A stretch of DNA of 37,787 nt, taken from NCBI RefSeq assembly GCF_028682175.1, contig NZ_JANHKS010000052.1, positions 1 through 37,787 on the forward strand. Direction: 5' to 3'. The translations under genes and the position numbers were made by a program. Shown here one piece after another: positions 22,459 through 29,694 of the stretch (position 1 is the stretch's first letter; each line of letters starts with the position of its first letter). Under the pieces are notes generated by a model. It did not search any database, had not been told where the DNA came from, and worked only from the letters and a program-made list of their open reading frames with translations. Source of the DNA: Pseudomonas putida. GTDB taxonomy: Bacteria; Pseudomonadota; Gammaproteobacteria; Pseudomonadales; Pseudomonadaceae.

Positions 22459-23316
22459 ATGAAGATGCGAAAAATCCTGGGTGCCGGTGCCGCTCTGGCA
22501 CTTGCCATCAGTTCCACGCTGGCCCTTGCCGACACCAAACCTGAGCTGAGCATCGGCTACGTGGATGGCTGGTCCGACAGTGTTGCGACCACCAACGTGG
22601 CCGCCGAAGTGATTCAGCAGAAATTTGGCTATCCCGTGAAACTGCAGGCAGTCGCTGCCGGGATCATGTGGCAGGGCGTTGCTACCGGTAAACTGGACAT
22701 GATGCTGTCGGCCTGGCTGCCAGTGACCCATGGCGAGTACTGGGCCAAGAACAAGGACAAGGTCACCGACTACGGCCCCAACTTCAAGGACGCCAAGATC
22801 GGCCTGATCGTGCCTGAGTACGTGAAAGCCAACTCGGTCGCCGACCTGAAGACCGACGAGTCCTTCAAGAAGAAAATCGTCGGCATCGACGCAGGTTCAG
22901 GCGTGATGATCAAGACCGACCAGGCGATCAAGGACTACGGCCTCGATGGCTACAAGCTGCAGGCCAGTTCCGGTGCCGGCATGATTGCCGAACTGACCCG
23001 TGCCGAGAACAAGAAAGAGTCCATCGCAGTGACCGGCTGGGTGCCGCACTGGATGTTCGCCAAGTGGAAACTCAAGTTCCTGGAAGATCCGAAGGGCGTG
23101 TACGGCGCGGCTGAAACCGTGGACAACATTGGCAGCCTGGACCTGGCCAAGAAAGCCCCGGACGTTGCCGACTTCCTGAAGAAATTCCAGTGGTCGAGCA
23201 AGGACGAGATCGGCGAAGTCATGCTGGCGATCCAGGACGGCGCCAAGCCTGAGCAGGCGGCGAAGGACTGGGTGGCCAAGCACCCTGAGCGCGTCAAGGA
23301 ATGGACTGGCAAGTAA
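22459..23316 (+). CDS. betX: Glycine betaine-binding periplasmic protein (BetX-like)
   Basis: This 285-residue secreted solute-binding protein has a signal peptide ending ALA before D25 and an OpuAC-type fold. Aromatic residues that could form the betaine cage lie in VDGWSDS, IMWQGV, SAWLPVTHGEYW and VTGWVPHWMF. In P. aeruginosa BetX (PA3236) is an orphan binding protein that serves the CbcWV betaine/choline importer. Here too no permease or ATPase gene is adjacent. GGGGAAG precedes the ATG. It stands alone with a strong terminator after it. Betaine specificity rests on recalled synteny with yjcH-actP and the Trp-rich motifs; carnitine or choline binding is possible. Confidence 0.88.
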   Translation: MKMRKILGAGAALALAISSTLALADTKPELSIGYVDGWSDSVATTNVAAEVIQQKFGYPVKLQAVAAGIMWQGVATGKLDMMLSAWLPVTHGEYWAKNKDKVTDYGPNFKDAKIGLIVPEYVKANSVADLKTDESFKKKIVGIDAGSGVMIKTDQAIKDYGLDGYKLQASSGAGMIAELTRAENKKESIAVTGWVPHWMFAKWKLKFLEDPKGVYGAAETVDNIGSLDLAKKAPDVADFLKKFQWSSKDEIGEVMLAIQDGAKPEQAAKDWVAKHPERVKEWTGK

Positions 23317-23346
23317 TTCTGGCATAAAAGATTCATGTTCATCGAA

Positions 23347-23380
23347 ACCGCCCGGCGAGCCTTCGCCGGGCGGTTTTTTA
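23347..23380 (+). terminator. Rho-independent terminator after betX
   Basis: A 12-bp stem, ACCGCCCGGCGA with TCGCCGGGCGGT, has a four-base loop and is followed by six T. It is a textbook intrinsic terminator about 30 bases after the betX stop. Confidence 0.95.
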
Positions 23381-23397
23381 TTGCCGTGCCACAACCC

Positions 23398-23490
23398 CCG
23401 TAGCAGCACGGCTTGCCGGCGGGGGCGTCGTGTCAGGCCATGCATTTTTCAATGACCCACCGCTCCCGCCGGCAAGCCGTGCTGCTACGG
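23398..23490. repeat. REPIN family A, copy 5
   Basis: A complete long-loop family A pair lies between the betX terminator and the yjcH-actP promoter region. Confidence 0.9.
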
Positions 23491-23653
23491 TCTAACGCTA
23501 CACCCGCCAAAGTTGCCTCTTCTTTTTCCTGCGACGAGCAAGTTTGCGCGCACGGATGTAACAACTAATGTCGTTCTAATACTAAGGTCGTCTGGAGTAC
23601 GGCCCAGAGCGGGCTAAAGTTGAATACGTGACATCCATCTGTGCTGCGAGGAC

Positions 23654-23661
23654 AAAAACAA
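23654..23661 (+). promoter_or_regulatory. Candidate Hfq/Crc binding motif at the yjcH start codon
   Basis: AAAAACAA fits the AAnAAnAA catabolite-repression motif and overlaps the first base of the yjcH ATG, continuing as ATGAACGA. The same motif type is repeated in the sRNA at 19988-20364. Binding of Hfq-Crc here would block translation of the symporter operon. Confidence 0.5.
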
Positions 23662-23972
23662 TGAACGACAGCATTTACCTCTCGATTCAGAACAGCCCGC
23701 GTTTCAAGGAGCTGGTCTCGAAAAGGGAACGATTCGCCTGGATTCTCTCGGCGATCATGCTTGGGCTCTATGCCGCATTCATCCTTCTGATTGCGTATGG
23801 GCCTCAGATTCTGGGCGCCAAACTCAGCGCCACATCATCCATCACCTGGGGAATGCCGATCGGAGTCGGGTTGATCGTCTCTGCGTTCGTGCTGACAGCC
23901 ATCTACGTGCGCCGCGCAAACGGCGAGTTCGATGAGCTGAACAACGCGATCCTGAAGGAGGCACAACAATGA
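23661..23972 (+). CDS. yjcH: DUF485 membrane protein (YjcH-like), symporter partner
   Basis: This 103-residue protein has two membrane helices (FAWILSAIMLGLYAAFILLIAYG and ITWGMPIGVGLIVSAFVLTAIYV) flanked by charged ends. This is the DUF485 architecture always found upstream of acetate-type sodium/solute symporters. Its own function is not established; it is thought to assist the symporter. A GAGGA ribosome site lies 9 bases before the ATG. The stop overlaps the actP start by 4 bases (ATGA). An A-rich motif at the start codon suggests catabolite control. Confidence 0.93.
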   Translation: MNDSIYLSIQNSPRFKELVSKRERFAWILSAIMLGLYAAFILLIAYGPQILGAKLSATSSITWGMPIGVGLIVSAFVLTAIYVRRANGEFDELNNAILKEAQQ

Positions 23973-25627
23973 GCCGGCGCCTGTTAGCAGCTCTGGGCCT
24001 TGCCGCTTTCGCACCGACACTCATGGCGGCGGACGCCCTGACCGGCGCCGTGCAGAAGCAACCCCTGAACATCGCTGCGATCATCATGTTCGTGGCCTTT
24101 GTAGCCTTCACCCTCTGCATTACGTACTGGGCGGCGAAAAAGAACAAAACGGCAGCTGATTATTACTCGGCGGGCGGCAAGATCACCGGTTTCCAGAACG
24201 GTCTGGCAATCGCCGGGGACTACATGTCGGCGGCGTCCTTCCTGGGTATTTCCGCACTGGTGTACGCGTCCGGCTACGACGGCCTGATCTACTCGATCGG
24301 CTTTCTGGTCGGCTGGCCGATCATTCTGTTCCTGATCGCCGAACGCCTGCGCAACCTTGGCAAATACACCTTCGCTGACGTGGCGTCCTACCGCCTCAAG
24401 CAGAAGGAAATCCGTACCCTGTCCGCCTGCGGTTCGCTGGTGGTCGTGGCGTTCTACCTGATCGCGCAGATGGTCGGCGCGGGCAAGCTGATCCAGCTGC
24501 TGTTCGGCCTGGACTACAGCGTGGCGGTGGTGCTGGTCGGTATCCTGATGTGCCTGTACGTGCTGTTCGGCGGCATGCTGGCCACCACCTGGGTGCAGAT
24601 CATCAAGGCGGTGCTGTTGCTGTCCGGCGCATCGTTCATGGCGCTGATGGTGATGAAGCACGTCAACTTCGACTTCAACGTGCTGTTCTCCGAAGCCACC
24701 AAGGTTCACCCCAAAGGCGAGGCGATCATGAGCCCGGGCGGTCTGGTCAAAGATCCGATCTCCGCGTTCTCGCTGGGTCTGGCACTGATGTTCGGTACCG
24801 CTGGCCTGCCACACATCCTGATGCGCTTCTTCACCGTGAGCGATGCCAAGGAAGCCCGTAAATCGGTTCTGTACGCGACCGGCTTCATCGGCTACTTCTA
24901 CATCCTGACCTTCATCATCGGTTTCGGCGCGATCCTTCTGGTCAGCACCAACCCGGCGTTCAAGGATGCAGCAGGCGCGCTGATCGGCGGCAACAACATG
25001 GCGGCGGTGCACCTGGCCGATGCCGTGGGCGGCAGCCTGTTCCTGGGCTTCATCTCGGCGGTGGCGTTCGCGACCATCCTGGCAGTGGTTGCCGGCCTGA
25101 CCCTGGCTGGCGCCTCGGCGGTGTCCCATGACCTGTATGCCAGCGTGATCAAGGCGGGCAAGGCCAACGAGAAGGATGAAATCCGCGTCTCGAAATACAC
25201 GACTGTTGCGCTGGCCATCGTGGCGATCCTGCTGGGTATTGCCTTCGAAAGCCAGAACATCGCGTTCATGGTCGGCCTGGCGTTCTCCATCGCGGCCAGC
25301 TGCAACTTCCCTGTGCTGCTGCTCTCGATGTACTGGAAAAACCTGACCACCCGTGGCGCCATGATCGGCGGCTGGATGGGCCTGATCAGCGCGGTCGTGC
25401 TGATGATTCTCGGCCCGACCATCTGGGTGCAGATCCTGCACCACGAGAAGGCGATCTTCCCGTACGAGTACCCGGCGTTCTTCTCGATCATCATCGCGTT
25501 CGTGGGCATCTGGTTCTTCTCGGTGACCGACAAGTCCAAGGCTGCCGAAGGCGAGCGTGAACTGTTCTATCCACAGTTCGTGCGTTCGCAGACCGGCCTG
25601 GGTGCCAGCGGTGCGGTGTCGCACTGA
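23969..25627 (+). CDS. actP: Cation/acetate symporter
   Basis: This 552-residue sodium:solute symporter (SSF family) has a cleavable leader-like N-terminus (LAAFAPTLMAADA) and about 13 membrane helices. The family signature lies in TAADYYSAGGKITGFQNGLAIAGDYMSAASFLG. E. coli ActP (549 residues) takes up acetate and glycolate using the sodium gradient. Here it is overlapped by yjcH, and the acs gene is not in view, so uptake of a short carboxylate is family-based. GAGG lies upstream of the start inside yjcH. A strong terminator follows. Pseudomonads may hold several paralogues, so pyruvate or propionate as substrate cannot be excluded. Confidence 0.93.
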   Translation: MSRRLLAALGLAAFAPTLMAADALTGAVQKQPLNIAAIIMFVAFVAFTLCITYWAAKKNKTAADYYSAGGKITGFQNGLAIAGDYMSAASFLGISALVYASGYDGLIYSIGFLVGWPIILFLIAERLRNLGKYTFADVASYRLKQKEIRTLSACGSLVVVAFYLIAQMVGAGKLIQLLFGLDYSVAVVLVGILMCLYVLFGGMLATTWVQIIKAVLLLSGASFMALMVMKHVNFDFNVLFSEATKVHPKGEAIMSPGGLVKDPISAFSLGLALMFGTAGLPHILMRFFTVSDAKEARKSVLYATGFIGYFYILTFIIGFGAILLVSTNPAFKDAAGALIGGNNMAAVHLADAVGGSLFLGFISAVAFATILAVVAGLTLAGASAVSHDLYASVIKAGKANEKDEIRVSKYTTVALAIVAILLGIAFESQNIAFMVGLAFSIAASCNFPVLLLSMYWKNLTTRGAMIGGWMGLISAVVLMILGPTIWVQILHHEKAIFPYEYPAFFSIIIAFVGIWFFSVTDKSKAAEGERELFYPQFVRSQTGLGASGAVSH

Positions 25628-25655
25628 TTCGCACTGATGTTTGAGTCAACCCGCT

Positions 25656-25695
25656 AAAAAAAAACGCCCCGATGATTCGGGGCGTTTTTGTTTTG
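25656..25695. terminator. Bidirectional terminator after actP
   Basis: Stem CGCCCCGA with TCGGGGCG has a four-base loop, an A-tract on the left and TTTTTGTTTT on the right. It can terminate actP and, from the other side, minus-strand transcription from the small DUF3309 gene. Confidence 0.95.
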
Positions 25696-25708
25696 TAGCG
25701 CCTGGTCA

Positions 25709-25777
25709 CGTAGCAGCACGGCTTGCCGGCGGGAGCGGCCTCAAGTACGCCCCCGCCGGCAAGCCGTGCTGCTACGG
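25709..25777. repeat. REPIN family A, copy 6 (short-loop form)
   Basis: A compact 69-bp pair has arms CGTAGCAGCACGGCTTGCCG and reverse complement around a short centre (gcctcaagtac). It shares the short-loop form with the copies at 11 and 33358, and lies between convergent actP and the DUF3309 gene. Confidence 0.9.
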
Positions 25778-25791
25778 GATATCAACCCGTG

Positions 25792-25950
25792 TCATATCCT
25801 GCCGAGCAGGACCAATATCAGCAGGATGACCAGAATCGTACCGATGATGCCCGATGGCCCGTAACCCCAGCTTCTGGAGTGCGGGAACACGGGAAGCCCC
25901 CCGACCAGCAGGAGGATCAGAATGATGATCAGGATCGTGCCTATGCCCAT
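25792..25950 (-). CDS. DUF3309 small membrane peptide
   Basis: This 52-residue peptide has two hydrophobic stretches (GIGTILIIILILLLVGGLPVF and GIIGTILVILLILVLLGRI) separated by PHSRSWGYGPSG. That is the DUF3309 pattern common in Proteobacteria. The ATG follows AAGGAACTCATC. An in-frame upstream extension exists but lacks support. Function is unknown; such peptides are often stress-induced, which is not visible here. Confidence 0.88.
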   Translation of the reverse strand: MGIGTILIIILILLLVGGLPVFPHSRSWGYGPSGIIGTILVILLILVLLGRI

Positions 25951-26176
25951 GATGAGTTCCTTTTCGTTTTTGTGAAGTGGTGTTTCATTCGGGTCGTTGC
26001 CCGGCGGGCAAAAAGGCGAACCGCTTGCAGATTCCGACCTGTGGGATAGGCAAAAGGTTCGACGAATCTGACGTAGCGGTTTGCCCGGCATATTCAGCGA
26101 GCTAATGAAGGCATTGTCTGACAATGCCGCTGTTTACACTGAGGTCACTTCCTCGGGAAACGACAAGGCACTGGCT

Positions 26177-26983
26177 ATGCAAAATCGCATCATGATCACT
26201 GGCGCAGGATCGGGCCTGGGACGGGAAATCGCACTGCGCTGGGCCCGCGATGGCTGGCAACTGGCGCTGTCCGACGTCAACGACGCCGGCCTTCAGGAAA
26301 CCCTGAAGCTGGTTCGCGCAGCCGGTGGCGACGGTTTCGTTCAGCGCTGCGATGTTCGGGACTACAGCCAGCTCACTGCCTTCGCACAGGCCTGCGAGCA
26401 GAAGCTGGGGGGCATCGACGTCATCGTCAACAACGCGGGCGTGGCGTCCGGCGGCTTCTTCGACGAGCTGTCGCTGGAAGACTGGGACTGGCAGATCGCG
26501 ATCAACCTCATGGGCGTGGTCAAAGGCTGCAAGGCCTTCCTGCCGCTTCTGGAACAGAGCAAGGGCACCATCATCAATATCGCGTCCATGGCCGCCCTGA
26601 TGCAGGGCCCGGCGATGAGTAACTACAACGTGGCCAAGGCCGGCGTGGTGGCGCTGTCCGAAAGCCTGCTGGTGGAGCTGCGCCAGCAGGAAATCGGTGT
26701 GCATGTGGTGTGCCCGTCGTTCTTCCAGACCAACCTGCTGGACTCCTTCCGCGGCCCGACGCCCGCCATGAAAGCCCAGGTCGGCAAGCTGCTGGAAAGC
26801 TCGCCGATCAGCGCCGCCGACATCGCCGAGTACATCCATGAACAGGTGCACAAGGGCGAATTCATGATCCTGCCCCACGAGCAGGGGCGCATGGCCTGGC
26901 AGGTCAAGCAACAGAACCCGCAGGCCATTTACGACGAGATGACCCACATGGCCGAGCGGATGCGGGCCAAGGCGCGGGGCTGA
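26177..26983 (+). CDS. Short-chain dehydrogenase/reductase
   Basis: This 268-residue classical SDR oxidoreductase has the dinucleotide motif TGAGSGLG (8-15), NNAG around 85-88, and catalytic S137, Y150 and K154 in NIASMAA and SNYNVAK. The residue after the second beta strand is Asp (LSDVND), which usually favours NAD(H). The C-terminus (MILPHEQGRMAWQVKQQNPQAIYDEM) is as in SDRs of unknown substrate from pseudomonads. AAGGCA precedes the ATG. Its neighbours are unrelated small genes, so the substrate is not suggested by context. Confidence 0.92.
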   Translation: MQNRIMITGAGSGLGREIALRWARDGWQLALSDVNDAGLQETLKLVRAAGGDGFVQRCDVRDYSQLTAFAQACEQKLGGIDVIVNNAGVASGGFFDELSLEDWDWQIAINLMGVVKGCKAFLPLLEQSKGTIINIASMAALMQGPAMSNYNVAKAGVVALSESLLVELRQQEIGVHVVCPSFFQTNLLDSFRGPTPAMKAQVGKLLESSPISAADIAEYIHEQVHKGEFMILPHEQGRMAWQVKQQNPQAIYDEMTHMAERMRAKARG

Positions 26984-27059
26984 CCGTCTCGCACGATCCG
27001 GGCTGCATTTTCTGATAGGGTGGCGCGCATCTTTTCGCACACCCTTGAAGGCAACCCTC

Positions 27060-27392
27060 GTGCTCAACTACCTCTGGTTCTTCCTCGCCGCCCTGTTCGA
27101 AATCGCCGGCTGCTATGGCTTCTGGATGTGGCTGCGCCAGGGCAAGAGCGTGCTGTGGATCATTCCCGCGTTACTCAGCCTGACCCTGTTCGCCCTGCTG
27201 CTGACGCGCATCGAAGCGGCCTACGCAGGGCGTGCCTATGCCGCATATGGCGGGATCTACATCATTGCCTCGATTGGCTGGCTGGCGGTGATCGAGCGCG
27301 TGCGGCCACTGACCTCTGACTGGATCGGCGTGGCGTTGTGCGTCATTGGCGCGACGATCATTTTGCTGGGCCCGCGCTGGTCGGTGTCTTGA
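27060..27392 (+). CDS. ynfA: YnfA family (UPF0060) membrane protein
   Basis: This 110-residue inner-membrane protein with four helices is of the small multidrug resistance-like YnfA family. It has the conserved FEIAGCYGFWMWLRQGKS and YAAYGGIYIIASIGWLAVIE segments. I chose GTG at 27060, 8 bases after GAAGGC, giving nearly the E. coli length (108); a TTG five codons upstream is possible. It follows the SDR gene by 76 bases. YnfA proteins are reported to be efflux-like, but natural substrates are uncertain. Confidence 0.92.
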   Translation: MLNYLWFFLAALFEIAGCYGFWMWLRQGKSVLWIIPALLSLTLFALLLTRIEAAYAGRAYAAYGGIYIIASIGWLAVIERVRPLTSDWIGVALCVIGATIILLGPRWSVS

Positions 27393-27605
27393 TCGTCCCG
27401 GCCTGAGATTGCCCCGGGAAAAATCCTGATTCTGGATGCGGACCTTTCGGCAAGGTTGTGACGCTTTTGGCCGCTTTGTAGGACGTGTCTGTCAGCCAGC
27501 GCCTTGCGGTGTTGAAGGGCATGACTGATTTGATCGCGGCGCATTGAAGCGCCAGGGCGGGCGCGTCAACCTGCTCCCTCGGTTACATCCAAGGGAGTAG
27601 GAAAA

Positions 27606-27803
27606 ATGCTGGTACTGACGAGAGAAATAGGAGAAACCTTCTCCATCGGTGATGACATCACGGTGCAGATTCTGGGCATCACCGGCAATCAGGTGCGCCT
27701 GGGGATCGACGCCCCGCAACACGTGAAGATTCACCGCGCCGAGGTCTATAAACGGATCGCGGCACGGCTTGCGCTGATGGCAAACCAGTCGACGGGCGTC
27801 TAG
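27606..27803 (+). CDS. CsrA/RsmA family RNA-binding regulator (RsmI-type paralogue)
   Basis: This 65-residue CsrA-fold protein forms dimers that bind GGA motifs in mRNA leaders and repress translation. The conserved features are MLVLTREIGE, GDDITVQILG, GNQVRLGIDAP, and the RNA-binding arginine in HRAEVYKRI. The sequence differs from canonical RsmA (MLILTRRVGE) and RsmE (MLILTRKVGE), and from recall it fits the third paralogue RsmI of P. fluorescens. A very strong ribosome site AAGGGAGTAGG lies before the ATG. It is convergent with the YheU gene. I give no symbol because rsmI is also a methyltransferase name. Confidence 0.93.
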   Translation: MLVLTREIGETFSIGDDITVQILGITGNQVRLGIDAPQHVKIHRAEVYKRIAARLALMANQSTGV

Positions 27804-27833
27804 ACCCGAGTCCTCACGCCTTGCGGCACTTTT

Positions 27834-28064
27834 TCATTCGTCGAAATACTCTTTGGGCACTTCGTGCTTGAGCATCAACTGGCATTGCTGGCTGTCCAGA
27901 TCGAAAAAGATCACCGCCTGACCTTTACTCAACGCATGCCGGACCCGCAGGACGCGGGTCTCAAGCGGTGTGTCGTCGCCATTGTCAGTGCCGTCGCGGG
28001 TCACGAAATCCTCGATCAGACGCGTCAGGGTGTCGGCTTCGAGTTGGTCGTGGGGGATCAGCAT
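27834..28064 (-). CDS. yheU: YheU family protein (UPF0270)
   Basis: This 76-residue soluble protein is of the UPF0270 family and begins MLIPHDQLEADTLTRLIEDFVTRDGTD, the conserved core. The middle VRHALSKGQAVIFFDLDSQQCQL is also typical. I chose the ATG at 28064, preceded by CAGAGAA, over one seven codons upstream. Function is not known. It converges on the CsrA-type gene with only about 30 bases between. Confidence 0.9.
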   Translation of the reverse strand: MLIPHDQLEADTLTRLIEDFVTRDGTDNGDDTPLETRVLRVRHALSKGQAVIFFDLDSQQCQLMLKHEVPKEYFDE

Positions 28065-28225
28065 GGCAGTTCTCTGGGATGGCAAAAGGCAGATGGCGGG
28101 GATGCTAGCGTGCTTAACGGATGGCGGCTACAGGCCCGGCCGATGATTCGCACAAATCCCGTGAACACTCTGTTGTGCTCAAGCTTAACTTCATAAGCAC
28201 CTACAGCCGATGCGCCGGGATCACT

Positions 28226-28316
28226 CTGTGGGAGCGGGCTTGCCCGCGAATGCGTCAGACCTGACGCATCGAGGGGGGCTGACCCGCCGCCTTCGCGGGC
28301 AAGCCCGCTCCCACAG
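28226..28316. repeat. REPIN family C, copy 3
   Basis: A pair begins CTGTGGGAGCGGGCTTGCCC and ends with its exact reverse complement. It lies between the YheU gene start and the NAGGN peptidase stop. Confidence 0.92.
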
Positions 28317-28372
28317 ATCCTCATTGGCCGACCATCGTAGTTATCCCAGATCCCGCAGCAGGGCTTGCGCCT

Positions 28373-29560
28373 CTAGCGCTGGCCTACCAGCGTATCCACC
28401 GCTGGCACCCGTGTATCGGACTCCATCTGTGCGTCATGCTCCAGTTGATGGCTGAAGTTCTCCAGGGATGCATTGGCAGGTTTGGCGTCACTGGCGAACA
28501 CCGGCGGGCTCATCATGTAGGCCGCGAGCAGGCGGCTCAGGGTGTTGAGGCTGTCGATATGGGTGCGCTCGTAGCCGTGGGTCGCGTCGCAGCCGAACGC
28601 CAGCAGCGCGGTGCGGGTGTCGTAGCCTGCGGTGATCGCCGAGTGGGCGTCGCTGTAGTAATAGCGGAACAGGTCGCGGCGTACTGACAGGTCTTTTTCC
28701 TGGCCCAGGCGCAGCAGGTGCCGGGACAGGTGATAGTCGTAAGGCCCGCCGGAATCCTGCATCGCCACGCTCACGGCGTGCTCGCTGGAGTGCTGGCCCG
28801 GGGCGACGGGCGCGATGTCGATGCCAACGAACTCGCTGACGTCCCATGGCAGGCTGCCCGCCGCGCCGCTGCCGGTCTCCTCGGTGATAGTGAACAGCGG
28901 GTGGCAGTCGATCAGGGGTTCGGCGCCGCTGTCGACAATGGCCTTGAGCGCCGCGAGCAGGGCGGCGACGCCGGCTTTATCGTCCAGATGGCGGGCACTG
29001 ATATGGCCGCTTTCGGTGAACTCGGGCAGCGGATCGAAGGCGACGAAATCGCCGACGTTGATCCCCAGCGACTCACAGTCGGCCCTGGTTGAGGCGTAGG
29101 CATCAAGGCGCAGCTCGATGTGGTCCCAACTGATGGGCATGGTATCGACGGCGGTGTTGAACGCATGCCCCGAGGCCATCAGCGGCAGCACGCTGCCACG
29201 GATCACGCCGGTGTCGGTGAACACGCTGACCCGGCTGCCCTCGGCAAACCGGCTGGACCAGCAGCCCACCGCCGCCAGGCCCAGGCGGCCGTTGTCCTTG
29301 ACCTCGCGCACGATGGCGCCAATGGTGTCCAGGTGCGCGGAAACGGCGCGGTCGGGGCTGTTCTGCTTGCCCTTGAGCGTGGCGCGGATGGTGCCGCGAC
29401 GGGTGAGTTCGAAGGGAATGCCCAACTCATCCAGACGCTCGGCGACGTAGCGCACGATGGTGTCGGTAAAGCCGGTCGGGCTTGGAATCGCGAGCATTTC
29501 CAGCAGGACTTTCTGCAGGTAATTCAGATCCGGTTCGAGGATTTTCTTTGCAGTGGTCAT
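28373..29560 (-). CDS. NAGGN-system M42 family peptidase
   Basis: This 395-residue metallo-peptidase of the M42/M20 clan has SAHLDTIGA (H76, D78), ARHLDDKAGVAALLAALK, FTITEETGSG with the Glu pair, and GIDIAPV as metal/catalytic motifs. In other pseudomonads this gene accompanies asnO and ngg in the N-acetylglutaminylglutamine amide (NAGGN) osmoprotectant operon and may degrade or trim the dipeptide; its true role is not settled. A perfect AGGAG precedes the ATG. A REPIN separates it from ngg, which may lower or uncouple its expression. Confidence 0.92.
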   Translation of the reverse strand: MTTAKKILEPDLNYLQKVLLEMLAIPSPTGFTDTIVRYVAERLDELGIPFELTRRGTIRATLKGKQNSPDRAVSAHLDTIGAIVREVKDNGRLGLAAVGCWSSRFAEGSRVSVFTDTGVIRGSVLPLMASGHAFNTAVDTMPISWDHIELRLDAYASTRADCESLGINVGDFVAFDPLPEFTESGHISARHLDDKAGVAALLAALKAIVDSGAEPLIDCHPLFTITEETGSGAAGSLPWDVSEFVGIDIAPVAPGQHSSEHAVSVAMQDSGGPYDYHLSRHLLRLGQEKDLSVRRDLFRYYYSDAHSAITAGYDTRTALLAFGCDATHGYERTHIDSLNTLSRLLAAYMMSPPVFASDAKPANASLENFSHQLEHDAQMESDTRVPAVDTLVGQR

Positions 29561-29594
29561 GGGAGCTCCTCAATTAAGCGGTACACATCACCCT

Positions 29595-29684
29595 CTGTAG
29601 GAGTGAGCTTGCTCGCGATAGCGGTGTGTCAGCTACGAATTCGTGACTGATAGATCGCGATCGCGAGCAAGCTCACTCCTACAG
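29595..29684. repeat. REPIN family B (intra-operon)
   Basis: A complete pair has arms CTGTAGGAGTGAGCTTGCTC and reverse complement. It lies between ngg and the downstream peptidase gene, inside a presumed operon. Confidence 0.92.
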
Positions 29685-29694
29685 GGATTTGCGT

